Source of the DNA: Verrucomicrobiia bacterium
Lineage (GTDB): Bacteria > Verrucomicrobiota > Verrucomicrobiia > Limisphaerales > UBA11358
Direction: 5' to 3'
NCBI GenBank assembly: GCA_030038175.1
Contig: JASHPN010000306.1
Span: forward strand, 1 to 37,131
DNA: 37,131 nucleotides
Both the position numbers and the translations under genes were made by a program. Under the pieces are notes generated by a model that did no database searches, had not been told where the DNA came from, and saw nothing but the letters and a program-made list of their open reading frames with translations. Within the stretch, counting starts at the first letter, position 1. Every line of letters begins with the position of its first letter. Positions 24,365 through 30,925 of the stretch are shown in pieces.

Positions 24365-24697
24365 ATGCGTGACTTTGCCTTGTTTTTCGCGGCGCTTTCG
24401 GACGAAACCCGATTGCGCCTGTTGAGCCTGATCCGGAGCCGCGAGGTGTGCGTCTGCTATTTGCAGGAAGTGTTAAATACGAACCAGCCGAAGATTTCGC
24501 GCCATCTGGCCTATCTCAAGAAGGCCGGGTTGGTGAAGGGGCGGCGTGACGGCAAATGGACGCACTATCGCCTGGCGAAACTGGACGGCGAACGAAAAAG
24601 GCTATTGTTCGAAACCTTGGATTGCGTCGGTCGGGAAACGCAGATTGCAAAAGATTATCAACGACTGCAAAACGTTAATTGCGAGCGCGGGATTTGA
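24365..24697 (+). CDS. arsR: ArsR-family arsenic-responsive repressor
   Basis: A 110-residue winged-helix repressor that releases DNA on binding As(III). The helix-turn-helix segment is 'QPKISRHLAYLKKAGLVKGRRDGKWTHY' (in part). The metal-sensing motif is 'SREVCVCYLQEVL', with the CxC pair at about residues 29-31, matching the ELCVCDL motif of E. coli ArsR. The N-terminus 'FFAALSDETRLRLL' is standard. Deduced promoter spacing implies a nearly leaderless transcript. It is divergent from acr3-DUF6428-arsC and its stop codon lies in the loop of a 9-bp hairpin. Confidence 0.94.
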   Translation: MRDFALFFAALSDETRLRLLSLIRSREVCVCYLQEVLNTNQPKISRHLAYLKKAGLVKGRRDGKWTHYRLAKLDGERKRLLFETLDCVGRETQIAKDYQRLQNVNCERGI

Positions 24698-24705
24698 ATC
24701 CCGCG
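24686..24705 (+). terminator. Palindrome over the arsR stop codon
   Basis: CGCGGGATT-TG-AATCCCGCG is a perfect 9-bp stem with a 2-base loop that includes the TGA stop of arsR. There is no T-run, so termination is doubtful. A related GCGGGATTTATCCCGC hairpin occurs at 572-587, so it may be a repeat. Confidence 0.4.
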
Positions 24706-24752
24706 ATAAGGCGCTTTGACAGTGTGGCGCGGTGTTTGGCCAATTGGCCGGT

Positions 24753-25034
24753 TCACTGCTCCACGACATGGCCGTGAACCCCGGTCACCCGATCCTTGTC
24801 GTCGAAGGAGACGATGAAGACGACGGAATCGGTTCCGCCGTCCTTAACATCCCATTCGGCGTCGCGGCCCGCATTGTGAACCGGTTGGCCCAGGTCCGTA
24901 TAGACCGTTTGCCTGGTCATTCCCGGGTGGATCCGGTGAATGGACTGGTAAATGTCCTGGGTTGGCTTAGTGGATGTGCAGCCCACTAGGACCAATCCCA
25001 GCAGGCCAATCATGCATTGGTTGGTCGTTTTCAT
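24753..25034 (-). CDS. Small lipoprotein, SmpA/OmlA (BamE)-like fold
   Basis: 93 residues with a lipoprotein signal: 'MKTTNQCMIGLLGLVLVGC' has lipobox LVGC with Cys19. The mature part has 'IHPGMTRQTVYTDLGQPVH', which resembles the 'GMTxxqVxxllGxP' helix-loop of SmpA/OmlA domains. Two to three strands follow ('WDVKDGGTDSVVFIVSFDDK', 'RVTGVHGHVVE'). It is probably anchored in a membrane facing the periplasm. A BAM role cannot be claimed, since this fold is widespread in small lipoproteins. It converges with arsR and is monocistronic. Confidence 0.65.
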   Translation of the reverse strand: MKTTNQCMIGLLGLVLVGCTSTKPTQDIYQSIHRIHPGMTRQTVYTDLGQPVHNAGRDAEWDVKDGGTDSVVFIVSFDDKDRVTGVHGHVVEQ

Positions 25035-25241
25035 GGCGAAGCATCAGATAGTTATGGCAATAACGGGACAAATCCAACGGGAGGTTGGCTGCCGCGTGAG
25101 AGAAATTCTGATTAGGTTTCTTCACGCAACAATATAGCTCAACAGTTAAAGACTGTCAATTATACCATACAATATGCAGTATATGGTTAGTACTACTAAT
25201 TGTTGTGTAATAGAGTTTCCAGCAACGCATGGCGATGACTG
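25035..25241. other. AT-rich intergenic region with two inverted repeats
   Basis: No gene is seen. Two palindromes stand out: ACAGT-TAAAG-ACTGT (25142-25156) and ACCATA-N12-TATGGT (25164-25187). Base composition is markedly more AT-rich than the flanks. These may be binding sites for a regulator of a downstream or upstream gene. Confidence 0.4.
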
Positions 25242-25292
25242 GTGGAAAATTCATGCTTTTTGCCGGGGATTGCGGCAAAATGCGGAGTTGAC

Positions 25293-25405
25293 ATGAAACC
25301 GGTACTGGAAAATTCAAATTTTAAGATCCAGCGGGGAACGCGGGCAGCATCGGGCGATTCCGGCGACGACGCGCCGGGCAAAATGTCATTGTTGAATGCA
25401 GCCGG
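25293..25405 (+). pseudogene. Decayed 5' copy of the ABC ATPase gene at 26633
   Basis: Starting at the ATG, the first 44 bases match the intact gene at all but a few positions (both begin ATGAAACCGGTACTGGAAA). After an internal deletion of about 35-40 bases the match resumes at CGCGGGCAGCAT and GGGCGATTC, and runs through the former Walker A region (CGGGCAAAA) with a 1-base loss. About 45 bases upstream also resemble the intact gene's leader. The frame now fuses into the calpain-like gene's 5' extension, which is why I reject that long start. Confidence 0.7.
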
Positions 25406-25424
25406 CAGAAGTAGATTTAGTTCA

Positions 25425-26561
25425 ATGAAATCCCGGGTTGTCAGAATGACGGTTACGCTTCTCGTGACTTGTATTTTTTCCAGGACGCTGGTGTGTTTTG
25501 GGGAAAATATTCCAGGTTTTCGCCAAATTGTCGCCGCTGATTTTGCGCGGTGGGACAGTAATCATGACGGCGAATTAAGTCCCGGCGAAATCAACGCATT
25601 GATTGAAAATCCGCAAGTGAAAGGCGAGGAAGCCGCCGCCGTGGTCGTGATCAGAAACATTTTCTCCAAAAGCAAAAGGGTGGACACGTCTAAAAGACTA
25701 AGTCGTGACCAGCTTCTGGGATTTGCGGAAGATCCGTCGGTGGAAAACTGGTTTTACTGGAACAGCGAGGAAATCAACTCGTGCAATCACGCGCTTTTTC
25801 TTCCGGGAGATCCGAATCTGAAAACGGTTCAGCAAGGTCAAACGGGTGATTGTTATTTGATTGCCGTGATTGGCGCGCTGGTCAATAGCCGACCGCAGGA
25901 CGTTCAAAATATGATCAAACCCCTGCCGAATAATTCGTTCGAAGTGGACTTTCCGGACGGCACAAAATCTGTGGTTGCGGGCGCGACCGACGCGGAATTA
26001 ATTCAAGGAGCAAAAGTGGCTGAAGACCATGGCATCTGGCTGGATATTCTGGAAAAGGCCTTTGCCGAAACGCGGTTTGGCAACAATCCATCGGCGAATG
26101 GCGGAGCAGCGGAAGTTCCAACGGCTGAAGTGCCGAGAGATATTCTTTCGGGCGGAAAGACACCGCGATCGATTGAGCGATTTACCGGCCATAAAGTCGT
26201 TACCCTCCGGCTGGACCAGGCAAATGGAAACAACGCGCGGCCGACAGTCCGGCAAATTCGTGATTTATTGCTCCGGCTCACTCGAGAGCATCGTGTCATC
26301 ACGGCAGGAGCATTAACAAGAGACATTAAATTGCCGCCCGGATTGGTACGAAGGCATTGCTGGGCTGTCGTCGGGTACGAACCCAATTCACAATTGATTC
26401 GCATATTCAATCCATGGGGCAATGAATTCGAACCAAAGGGAACGCCCGGGCTTGCCAATGGCTATGCGGTCCATCATGGTGTATTTGCGATGCCTCTCCG
26501 GGAATTTATTCAGGAATATCGAATATTGAACTACGAGACCGACGAGCCACTGAACGGTTAA
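25425..26561 (+). CDS. Secreted EF-hand/calpain-like (C2) cysteine protease
   Basis: 378 residues from the ATG at 25425, which gives a signal peptide (about 1-26, 'RMTVTLLVTCIFSRTLVCFG'). Longer in-frame starts at 25242/25293 only add the ABC-gene relic. An EF-hand-like loop 'DSNHDGELSPGE' (residues 44-55) precedes a calpain-type catalytic domain. The Cys is C143 in 'QQGQTGDCYLIA', His is H311 in 'RRHCWAVVGY', and Asn is N329 in 'IFNPWGNEF'. All three catalytic positions are intact. Calcium binding is suggested by the EF-hand but not shown. Secreted bacterial calpain-like proteases are poorly characterised. It precedes the ABC ATPase gene by 71 bp on the same strand. Confidence 0.85.
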   Translation: MKSRVVRMTVTLLVTCIFSRTLVCFGENIPGFRQIVAADFARWDSNHDGELSPGEINALIENPQVKGEEAAAVVVIRNIFSKSKRVDTSKRLSRDQLLGFAEDPSVENWFYWNSEEINSCNHALFLPGDPNLKTVQQGQTGDCYLIAVIGALVNSRPQDVQNMIKPLPNNSFEVDFPDGTKSVVAGATDAELIQGAKVAEDHGIWLDILEKAFAETRFGNNPSANGGAAEVPTAEVPRDILSGGKTPRSIERFTGHKVVTLRLDQANGNNARPTVRQIRDLLLRLTREHRVITAGALTRDIKLPPGLVRRHCWAVVGYEPNSQLIRIFNPWGNEFEPKGTPGLANGYAVHHGVFAMPLREFIQEYRILNYETDEPLNG

Positions 26562-26632
26562 TGGCGCCGGTCACCATGCGCGTTTGAATTCCGTGTTTTT
26601 TTTCCGCTCTTTCACGTAAAATCAAAATTTGC

Positions 26633-27433
26633 ATGAAACCGGTACTGGAAATTTCAAATCTTAAGATTCAGCGGGATGGGGTGACGATTCTTAACGGCGT
26701 GAACTGGCGTGTGGACCGCGGGCAGCATTGGGCGATTCTGGGCGCCAACGGTTCGGGCAAAACCTCGCTCCTCAGCGCACTGACGGGTTATCTTATGCCG
26801 ACGGCCGGCGAAATTGTTTTGCTGGGGGAAAAATATGGCCGAACCGATTGGCGTGAATTGCGAAAAAAAATCGGAATTGTCAGTTCGTCCGTGCGGCAAA
26901 TGATGGCGGATGATGAACCGGCCCTTGAGTCGGTGGTGAGCGGGAAATTTGCGATGATTGATTATTGGGGCCGGTTGTCACGAGCCGATAAAAGCCGTGC
27001 GCTCGGGATTCTAAAGCAAATCGAATGCAGCCATTTGGCGGCACGACCATGGCGCGTGTTGTCACAGGGAGAGCGGCAGCGGGTCCTGATTGGACGCGCG
27101 CTCATGGCGCGACCCCGGGTGCTAATTTTGGACGAGCCTTGTGCGGGACTGGACCCGGCGGCGCGGGAACATTTTCTGCTTTTCCTCCAACGGCTGGGGC
27201 AAAGAAAAAACGCGCCGGCGTTGGTGCTCGTGACTCATCACGTCGAGGAAATCATGCCGGTCTTTTCGTGGGTCTTGATTTTAAAGGAGGGCAGGGTGCT
27301 GGCGTCCGGGGACAAGGGGAAGACGTTGACTGCCAAAAACTTGTCGAGTGCATTTAATGCAAAATCGCGGTTGCGACTTGTTTCGGGCCGTTTTGCAATG
27401 AACGTGGTGGCTAAAAAAGGCGCCGTGGTGTAA
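26633..27433 (+). CDS. Orphan ABC transporter ATP-binding protein
   Basis: A 266-residue cytoplasmic ABC ATPase. Walker A 'GANGSGKTS' is at about residues 38-46, the signature 'LSQGERQRVLIGRAL' at about 144-158, Walker B 'RVLILDEPCAGLD' at about 161-174, and the switch His in 'VLVTHHVEEI' at about 200. It has the look of YlmA/ModF-like single-domain ATPases, with no permease or binding protein nearby, so the transported substrate, if any, is unknown. Its 5' end is duplicated at 25293-25405, with the calpain-like gene between the copies. Confidence 0.88.
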   Translation: MKPVLEISNLKIQRDGVTILNGVNWRVDRGQHWAILGANGSGKTSLLSALTGYLMPTAGEIVLLGEKYGRTDWRELRKKIGIVSSSVRQMMADDEPALESVVSGKFAMIDYWGRLSRADKSRALGILKQIECSHLAARPWRVLSQGERQRVLIGRALMARPRVLILDEPCAGLDPAAREHFLLFLQRLGQRKNAPALVLVTHHVEEIMPVFSWVLILKEGRVLASGDKGKTLTAKNLSSAFNAKSRLRLVSGRFAMNVVAKKGAVV

Positions 27434-27552
27434 ACATGCTCATCATTGACAGGCGAGTCGGAAAAAAGCCGGGTTCATTGTTCTGCGTCCGATTTTTGTG
27501 ACCCGGTGGATTAAGTGATCTTTCGGGCAGTCGTCTCAAGAAAACTTGTCGG

Positions 27553-28044
27553 TTAGTTCGTCACTGCAATGCGGGCCCACGCCTGATAATCTTCTGATTT
27601 TATCTTCGTCATTTGGGCGTCCAGGTCCTTTTCCGCAGTATCCCAATCGGCGCTATTGGTTCGATAAGCAGCCCGATACAATGCCAACCCTTTCGCCAGC
27701 GACCTGGCCATGTCCGGACCTGGACACTGCAACAAGCCTTCCGTTCTTATCCATTGTCCGGCTTTTCCCAAATTGGGAGCCGGGTATTTAAGAAAGATAT
27801 CTGCCCTTCCAAAGCAAATGGATTCCATCCAACGGATGGCGGCCGGAACATAGCCCCCTCGCAGTTTCTGCAATGATACCAAAAATCCAAGACTTTCGGT
27901 GAAATCGCCAGAAACGAGTCCGGCAACTGAACCTTCCCGGTAACCATTGCAATAACCGCTGTGGTAAGCAATCCGATATGTGAGCGCGGCGCATATAGCA
28001 CAGGCGGTCAGCGAAACCAGAATCCAACGAATTGTGTGTTTCAT
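27553..28044 (-). CDS. Hypothetical protein with N-terminal membrane anchor
   Basis: 163 residues of unrecognised family. An N-terminal hydrophobic segment (about 7-27, 'WILVSLTACAICAALTYRIAY') is probably a membrane anchor or uncleaved signal. The rest is soluble and mainly helical, with Cys at about 32, 87 and 106 and a helical C-terminal part 'DWDTAEKDLDAQMTKIKSEDYQAWARI' (shown in pieces DWDTAEKDLDAQ, SEDYQAWARI). The gene stands alone: the next gene in the same direction (ogt) ends about 110 bp upstream. No function is proposed. Confidence 0.6.
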   Translation of the reverse strand: MKHTIRWILVSLTACAICAALTYRIAYHSGYCNGYREGSVAGLVSGDFTESLGFLVSLQKLRGGYVPAAIRWMESICFGRADIFLKYPAPNLGKAGQWIRTEGLLQCPGPDMARSLAKGLALYRAAYRTNSADWDTAEKDLDAQMTKIKSEDYQAWARIAVTN

Positions 28045-28154
28045 ACCAGTAGATAGACACCGGTCTCACTATTTTTGTATATTGAATATCCGAATATGTC
28101 GCTCCAATAGGAGCCTGTTCCATCTGATTTCGTTTTTCTGGAAATAGGCCGGCC

Positions 28155-28715
28155 CTAACGGGCTTCCGCGCCAATCGAAACGCCTTCGATTTCAAGGAGT
28201 TTGCATTTCCAGCCGAGGCCGCTGGAAAAGCCGCCGATTTTGTTATTGGCGGCCAGGACGCGGTGGCAGGGCACAAATACCGGAATATGATTTGCGCCAC
28301 AGGCAGCGCCGACAGCGCGAACGGCTTTGGGATTGCCAATCGCTTTCGCAATCTCGCCATAGCTTTTGGTTTTGCCGAAAGGGATTTTGAGCATTTCGCG
28401 CCAGACGCTCTTTTGAAATTCCGTGCCGTCCAGGTCCAGTGGGGGCAATAGGCCGGGCGATTTTCCGGAAATTATTTTTGCAAGGGCGGTTTGGGTGACT
28501 CGATGCCAGGCGCGAAGGTCGGTCGGGATTTCGGGGGCGCGGCATTCATGCTGCTTCCGCGTCCCTTCGGTATCGGACGTTGAAGCGGCCTGAAGGCCGC
28601 GCCCCGGTTCCGGGCGCACGGGCAGGTTCAACTCCGCAAGGCCGTATTTGCTGTAAAAGGCGACGAAGGTTCCGAGCGGGGTGGCGATGGGAAGTTGAGT
28701 CAGCGGGCGAGGCAT
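28155..28715 (-). CDS. ogt: Methylated-DNA-[protein]-cysteine S-methyltransferase
   Basis: A 186-residue O6-alkylguanine-DNA alkyltransferase that repairs alkylated bases by suicidal transfer to Cys150 in 'PCHRV'. The DNA-binding helix region 'SYGEIAKAIGNPKAVRAVG' and 'FQKSVWREMLKIPFGKT' are canonical. A segment at about residues 34-62 ('RPEPGRGLQAASTSDTEG' and following) is extra compared with the family. It coincides with a dispersed DNA repeat at 28573-28606, so a REP-like element appears to be inserted in frame within the N-terminal domain. The gene starts 6 bp after the upstream membrane-protein gene, as the third member of an operon. Confidence 0.92.
   Translation of the reverse strand: MPRPLTQLPIATPLGTFVAFYSKYGLAELNLPVRPEPGRGLQAASTSDTEGTRKQHECRAPEIPTDLRAWHRVTQTALAKIISGKSPGLLPPLDLDGTEFQKSVWREMLKIPFGKTKSYGEIAKAIGNPKAVRAVGAACGANHIPVFVPCHRVLAANNKIGGFSSGLGWKCKLLEIEGVSIGAEAR
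28573..28606. repeat. REP-like repeat inside ogt coding sequence
   Basis: Copy of the repeat at 637-669; the hairpin GCGGCC-TGAA-GGCCGC is perfect here. It encodes about residues 37-48 of Ogt without breaking the frame. Confidence 0.7.
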
Positions 28716-28721
28716 AGAATG

Positions 28722-29249
28722 TCAGTGGTGGGTTGTGAAAAATAAAATGATGCCGAGCAGCAATAAAAACAAAACCGCGGTAAACAGAATGAAACGGTTC
28801 CGCGCCACGCGCTTTTCGTAGCGTAAAGGGCGCAGGCCGTGGACACCGCCGGCCGCCAGATAATTGACCAGGCGCGGATTGCTCGTCGTGGGCCGGCGAA
28901 ATTGGTCGCGCAGCTTTTGCAGCAAGCCTGGTAAATCGTATTTGCGAACGCCCAATTCGTTGAAGCGATCCGAAGGCTCCATTTCGGTCGTTGGTTTCAG
29001 CGGTTTGATTTCTTCAAACACAGGCTCGGCGGCAGGTGGTTTTGGCGGCGGGTCGTTCCTGCGGGACACGGTGTTTCCGTGGGGGATCGCCGTGGAGCGA
29101 AGCTTCGGCGCCGGGACCTTTTGGAGTTGCGAATCCAGCCGTTTGATTTCGGCTTCGAGCGTCGCAATTTGTTCGCTCAGGGCGCGCTCGCGATCGGAAA
29201 TCGGGTCCGCCGGCCCGCCCTTTTTCCCTTTGTTTTTCTCCGCCGCCAT
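28722..29249 (-). CDS. Tail-anchored coiled-coil membrane protein B (unknown family)
   Basis: 175 residues. A Lys/Gly-rich start (about 1-15) leads into a predicted coiled coil (about 19-44, 'RALSEQIATLEAEIKRLDSQL'). A Pro-rich linker follows (about 45-90, 'DPPPKPPAAEPVFEEIKPLKP'), then a basic region 'RNRF', then one C-terminal membrane helix (about 151-172, 'FILFTAVLFLLLLGIILFF') ending in 'TTHH'. There is no signal peptide, so the bulk is cytoplasmic with a C-terminal anchor. It lies 9 bp after gene A (29259-29912) and 6 bp before ogt. The A protein has the same architecture, suggesting a paired complex. I do not recognise a family. Confidence 0.7.
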   Translation of the reverse strand: MAAEKNKGKKGGPADPISDRERALSEQIATLEAEIKRLDSQLQKVPAPKLRSTAIPHGNTVSRRNDPPPKPPAAEPVFEEIKPLKPTTEMEPSDRFNELGVRKYDLPGLLQKLRDQFRRPTTSNPRLVNYLAAGGVHGLRPLRYEKRVARNRFILFTAVLFLLLLGIILFFTTHH

Positions 29250-29258
29250 AATCTTCGT

Positions 29259-29912
29259 TTAATGGCGCAACAGCAATGCGACCAGCAGGCCGATCAAGGC
29301 AAGCCCGACCGCCAGGACCGGCCAGGTCATCGCCAAACCGAATCTGCAAAGCTGGCCAAAGCTCAGACGGGTGAACGGCGTGTGCGTGGAAGGGGCTGGG
29401 GTTTCGGGGGCGGGTTTCTTCGCGTTCTCGCCGGCCAGCACGGGAATCTTCAACCGCGCCGAGTTCCATTCCATTCGCGCATTCTCGATGGCGGTGAGCG
29501 CGCGCGTCAGTTCGACGTTGAAATTTTCCCTGGTCCAGGCTTCTTCGTGGATGGTCTCAACTTTGCCCAATACGTCCCGGAAATCCGCGAGCGTTTTTTT
29601 CATTTGCTCGCTTTCACGGCGGGCGTTGAACTCTGCTTCTTCGAGCAGGCCCACGCCGCGCGTCAGATTTTGGATGATTTCCTGCCGGCCATTTTGAAAT
29701 TCAACCTGGCGCCGGCGCAATTCCTCCAGCGATGCGCGCTCACGTTCGAGTTCCTCCTGCGCCCGCTTGAGTTCAACCAGCTTTTGTTGCGCTTCCACCA
29801 CCTTGCGGTCCACTTCTTCGCGCGTCGGCGCGCGAAGCGAATCGCCGGCCGGCGTTTTGTGTGCGTGAAAATCGGTGTCAATAAATTCGGTGGCGTCGTA
29901 TTCAGCAGCCAT
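29259..29912 (-). CDS. Tail-anchored coiled-coil membrane protein A (unknown family)
   Basis: 217 residues. After an acidic N-terminus ('EYDATEFIDTDFHAHKTPAGD') comes a long coiled coil (about 32-115, e.g. 'KLVELKRAQEELERERASLE' and 'LRRRQVEFQNGRQEIIQNLT'). A helical segment to about 155 and a Pro-rich linker (about 160-180) follow. The C-terminal helix is about 190-214 ('TWPVLAVGLALIGLLVALLL') and ends 'RH'. It has no catalytic motif and no signal peptide. It is the first gene of the A-B-ogt operon. A structural or scaffolding role at the inner membrane is possible but not shown. Confidence 0.7.
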   Translation of the reverse strand: MAAEYDATEFIDTDFHAHKTPAGDSLRAPTREEVDRKVVEAQQKLVELKRAQEELERERASLEELRRRQVEFQNGRQEIIQNLTRGVGLLEEAEFNARRESEQMKKTLADFRDVLGKVETIHEEAWTRENFNVELTRALTAIENARMEWNSARLKIPVLAGENAKKPAPETPAPSTHTPFTRLSFGQLCRFGLAMTWPVLAVGLALIGLLVALLLRH

Positions 29913-30094
29913 GATGCGACTTTAACGCCGTTCCAAATGCGTGTAAAGCGGTTGTTTTAATTTGCACGACGGTCCGAGGCTGAATTGCATTCTGCAAGGC
30001 TGTTTTGGGTGTTTTTCAAAAGAACGGCACTGGCATGGTTTTGGCTCTAATGCCTCAGTCTGAATTGAAGATACAACAAAACAAAGGAGCGCTT
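29913..30094. promoter_or_regulatory. Divergent intergenic region with a sigma-54-like motif
   Basis: TGGCATG (30031-30037), four bases and TGGCT (30042-30046) resemble a -24/-12 promoter (GG and GC 12 bp apart; one mismatch in the -12 box), about 50 nt before the DUF1328 gene. This is suggestive only. Confidence 0.25.
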
Positions 30095-30259
30095 ATGTTA
30101 ACTTGGACGGTCATATTTCTCATCGTTGCCCTGATCGCGGCGGTATTGGGTTTCACCGGCATAGCCGGAGCGGCGGTGGGTATCGCACGAATTCTGTTTA
30201 CCATTTTTCTCATCCTGTTCCTTGCCTCATTGATCCTTGGGCTGGTACGGGGGCATTAA
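30095..30259 (+). CDS. DUF1328 small membrane protein
   Basis: 54 residues, almost wholly hydrophobic, with two membrane helices separated by '[14 protein letters not shown]'. The start '[20 protein letters not shown]' with Gly/Ala-rich centre and '...LVRGH' end is the DUF1328 (YtjA-like) family pattern. AAAGGAG lies 6 nt before the ATG; a longer upstream frame was rejected. Members are often stress-induced in other bacteria (family knowledge). It is followed 16 bp later by another small membrane gene, so the two are probably co-transcribed. Confidence 0.85.
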   Translation: MLTWTVIFLIVALIAAVLGFTGIAGAAVGIARILFTIFLILFLASLILGLVRGH

Positions 30260-30275
30260 CCAAAGGACAAAGATT

Positions 30276-30479
30276 ATGAATAAAGCAATTGGACTGGCGT
30301 TATTGGCGGTAGGCATCGCGTTAATCATTTACGGTATTGATGCCTCCAACTCGGCAAGCTCGGCAATTTCGAGGACTTTCACGGGATCGCCAACAAATAA
30401 AACCCTTTGGCTGTTGCTGGGGGGCATTGCATCCGCCATTTGTGGGCTGGTGTTGACGTCTGTGCCGTCGAGACGATAA
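30276..30479 (+). CDS. DUF3185 small membrane protein
   Basis: 67 residues with two membrane helices. The first has 'GLALLAVGIALIIYGIDASN', and 'SAISRTFTGSPTNKT' is the conserved polar loop. The second is 'LWLLLGGIASAICGLVL'. This matches the DUF3185 family. AGGA precedes the ATG by about 9 nt. It forms a likely two-gene operon with the DUF1328 gene. The function of the family is unknown; the pairing suggests an envelope-stress role (inference). Confidence 0.8.
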   Translation: MNKAIGLALLAVGIALIIYGIDASNSASSAISRTFTGSPTNKTLWLLLGGIASAICGLVLTSVPSRR

Positions 30480-30498
30480 AGGCTGGGCGGAAATCCAC

Positions 30499-30804
30499 TT
30501 AAGTCTTGGCCCGCCAATCAGTTTTGGCGAGGCCGAATTTTTGGGTCAATCCCTTTAAAAAATCGAAGGAATCAGCGTTTAAGCGCGCCCGCCACCATAC
30601 TTCGCAGGTCATTTCATTTAGCGTCGCATTCTCGTCCAATGTCACCGAGGAGGATCGAATTCGGTATCCCGCCGACATTATAAAATTTATGATTTCGATT
30701 TCCTTCGGAGGATTCGGGCCGGCGACGATGAGCAACGTGGCCTGGTGATGTTGTTTGATGCTTTTTTCCACGTATTTGGGTCCTGCCAAAATGAACATTC
30801 CCAA
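30499..30804 (-). pseudogene. Truncated MgtC/SapB-like C-terminal domain
   Basis: About 100 residues beginning near 'MFILAGPKYVEKSIKQHHQ'. The sequence looks like the linker and cytoplasmic C-terminal domain of MgtC/SapB-type membrane proteins ('EIINFIMSAGYRIRSSSVTL', 'TCEVWWRARLNADSFDFLKG', ending 'AKTDWR'). The expected N-terminal membrane helices are missing. Directly upstream lies a palindromic repeat (30809-30859) through which the frame would read. Either the repeat truncated the gene, or a short stand-alone protein starts at TTG 30804 or ATG 30798. Family assignment is tentative. Confidence 0.45.
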
Positions 30805-30806
30805 TT

Positions 30807-30880
30807 CTCCCTCTCCCAGCCTGCCGCGCCGAAGCCTGGCGAAGGCGGGCGGGAGAGGGCAGGGGTGAGGGCGAGCCGTT
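30807..30880. repeat. GGGAGAGGG-type intergenic palindrome
   Basis: CCCTCTCCC (30809-30817) pairs with GGGAGAGGG (30851-30859). The inner bases AGCCTGCCGCGCC and GGCGAAGGCGGGC form a second stem. Such elements are common between bacterial genes. Here one sits exactly at the broken 5' edge of the MgtC-like fragment. Confidence 0.65.
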
Positions 30881-30925
30881 CCAACAAAAACGCCGTCCGT
30901 CTCGCAATCTACTTGCCAATCTTCG

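Noticed and set aside
30031-30046. Sigma-54 promoter as a firm call
   Set aside because: One mismatch in the -12 box and no enhancer-binding site visible, so it was kept only as a low-confidence regulatory note.
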